Assembly (NCBI GenBank): GCA_029213145.1
Contig: JARGNK010000004.1
Coordinates: forward strand, 31,891-67,917
Length of the DNA: 36,027 nucleotides
Reading direction: 5' to 3'
Source: Rubripirellula sp.
GTDB taxonomy: Bacteria; Planctomycetota; Planctomycetia; Pirellulales; Pirellulaceae
A model generated the notes under the pieces. It was not told where the DNA came from, searched no databases, and saw only the letters and a list, made by a program, of their open reading frames with translations. This document shows positions 35,603-36,027 of the stretch, one piece after another. How positions within the stretch are numbered: the first letter of the stretch is position 1; every line of letters begins with the position of its first letter. The position numbers were made by a program, and so were the translations under genes.

Positions 35603-36027
35603 ACAATTGCCGGCGAGGTTCCTCAGGAGTAGCGAAATCAGGGGGAAAAACGAGTCCGAACATAACGATCATGCAGGTGGGAAATTGGACTTTACGCCTG
35701 CCTGTACCTCATTCGGGGGATTTCGGAGCCGGTTGTTTGCCTATTTTCGCGTGGACACTTGGACGACCGTAAGCCCAGAAAGTTCCAACCTTGTCGGTGA
35801 AGAAATAGGGTCTATGCCGATTTTTCTGGAATCGTCCCGAAACGCGGTCCAGCGGCATAAAGTCGTCGCCGGCCGCGGTCATTCGCGGAGATTTTGCGGC
35901 CGCAGGGAACATCAATCCAGAGGCCAGTGAATCAGGAACAGTAGCCCAGTGAATCAGGAACAGTAGCCCAGCGAATCAGGAACGGAAGCCCAGCGAATCG
36001 GGAAGCCTGGAGCTGAAAACCGAAAGA
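35603..36027. other. Non-coding right end of the window
   Basis: About 425 bp upstream of the giant gene in which I see no supported gene. The short frames on both strands have no recognisable sequence. The only clear structure is the 22-bp tandem array at 35924-36005. Confidence 0.5.
35924..36005. repeat. 22-bp tandem repeat, 3.7 copies
   Basis: Two identical copies of CCAGTGAATCAGGAACAGTAGC (35924-35945, 35946-35967; 22 bases with the last two starting the next junction) are followed by a diverged third copy (35968-35989: T to C at base 5, plus two changes near the end). A partial fourth copy runs 35990-36005. Copies are adjacent with no spacers, so this is a minisatellite and not a CRISPR array. 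Confidence 0.9.

Noticed and set aside
35379..35672. 97-codon minus-strand frame whose stop overlaps the start of the giant gene (ATGA)
   Set aside because: No recognisable sequence; the overlap can arise by chance, and the frame would cover the likely promoter and leader of the giant gene.
35924..36005. Possible CRISPR array
   Set aside because: The copies are directly adjacent with no unique spacers, and there are no cas genes.

Overview
The window looks like a planctomycete chromosome, most like the Rhodopirellula/Pirellulaceae group. The reasons are two giant secreted proteins of about 2,200 and 6,070 residues, each with an N-terminal LExRxLL-type motif and a C-terminal dockerin-like module, together with a flagellar gene standing alone and loosely packed genes separated by long spacers. 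This taxonomic call is inference from gene content, not from a marker gene.

Layout. Positions 1-3787 (minus strand) carry a small planctomycete-type hypothetical protein, the flotillin-like membrane scaffold floA, and trigger factor (tig). Positions 3788-4642 are a non-coding spacer with a likely tig promoter, an 18-bp x3 tandem array and a strong sigma70-like promoter that serves a tRNA-Gly(GCC) gene at 4643-4715. Positions 4832-7495 (plus strand) hold a FabH/KAS III-like ketoacyl synthase, an AlgH/YqgE (UPF0301) protein and a PP2A-like metallophosphatase. The convergent gene at 7894-9582 (minus) is flgK, the first hook-filament junction protein. Positions 9947-16615 (minus) encode a secreted subtilisin-family protease followed by about 12 cadherin/Ig-like repeats and a dockerin. 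Positions 17170-35382 (minus) are one uninterrupted 18.2-kb gene for a mosaic surface or secreted protein. A strong intrinsic terminator at 17077-17132 separates the two giant genes, so they are probably independent transcription units. The last 645 bp are non-coding and end in a 22-bp tandem array.

The genes fall into housekeeping functions (protein folding, membrane organisation, tRNA, fatty-acid-type condensation, phosphatase) and cell-surface functions (hook junction protein, secreted protease, giant mosaic protein). The two giant proteins share the same ends: a basic N-terminus with an LExRxLL-like motif, and a terminal Ig-like repeat, paired dockerin motif, GEGE-like linker and acidic tail. 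This suggests common export or anchoring.

The most unusual material is inside the 6,070-residue protein: a metzincin-like domain that has lost its zinc ligands, about ten dispersed copies of a repeat resembling the flagellin hook-IN motif, and several PPC-like modules interleaved with beta-helix segments. A second pattern is that six spacers each contain a short tandem duplication (units 14-22 bp). I see no CRISPR array, insertion sequence, prophage or defence locus.
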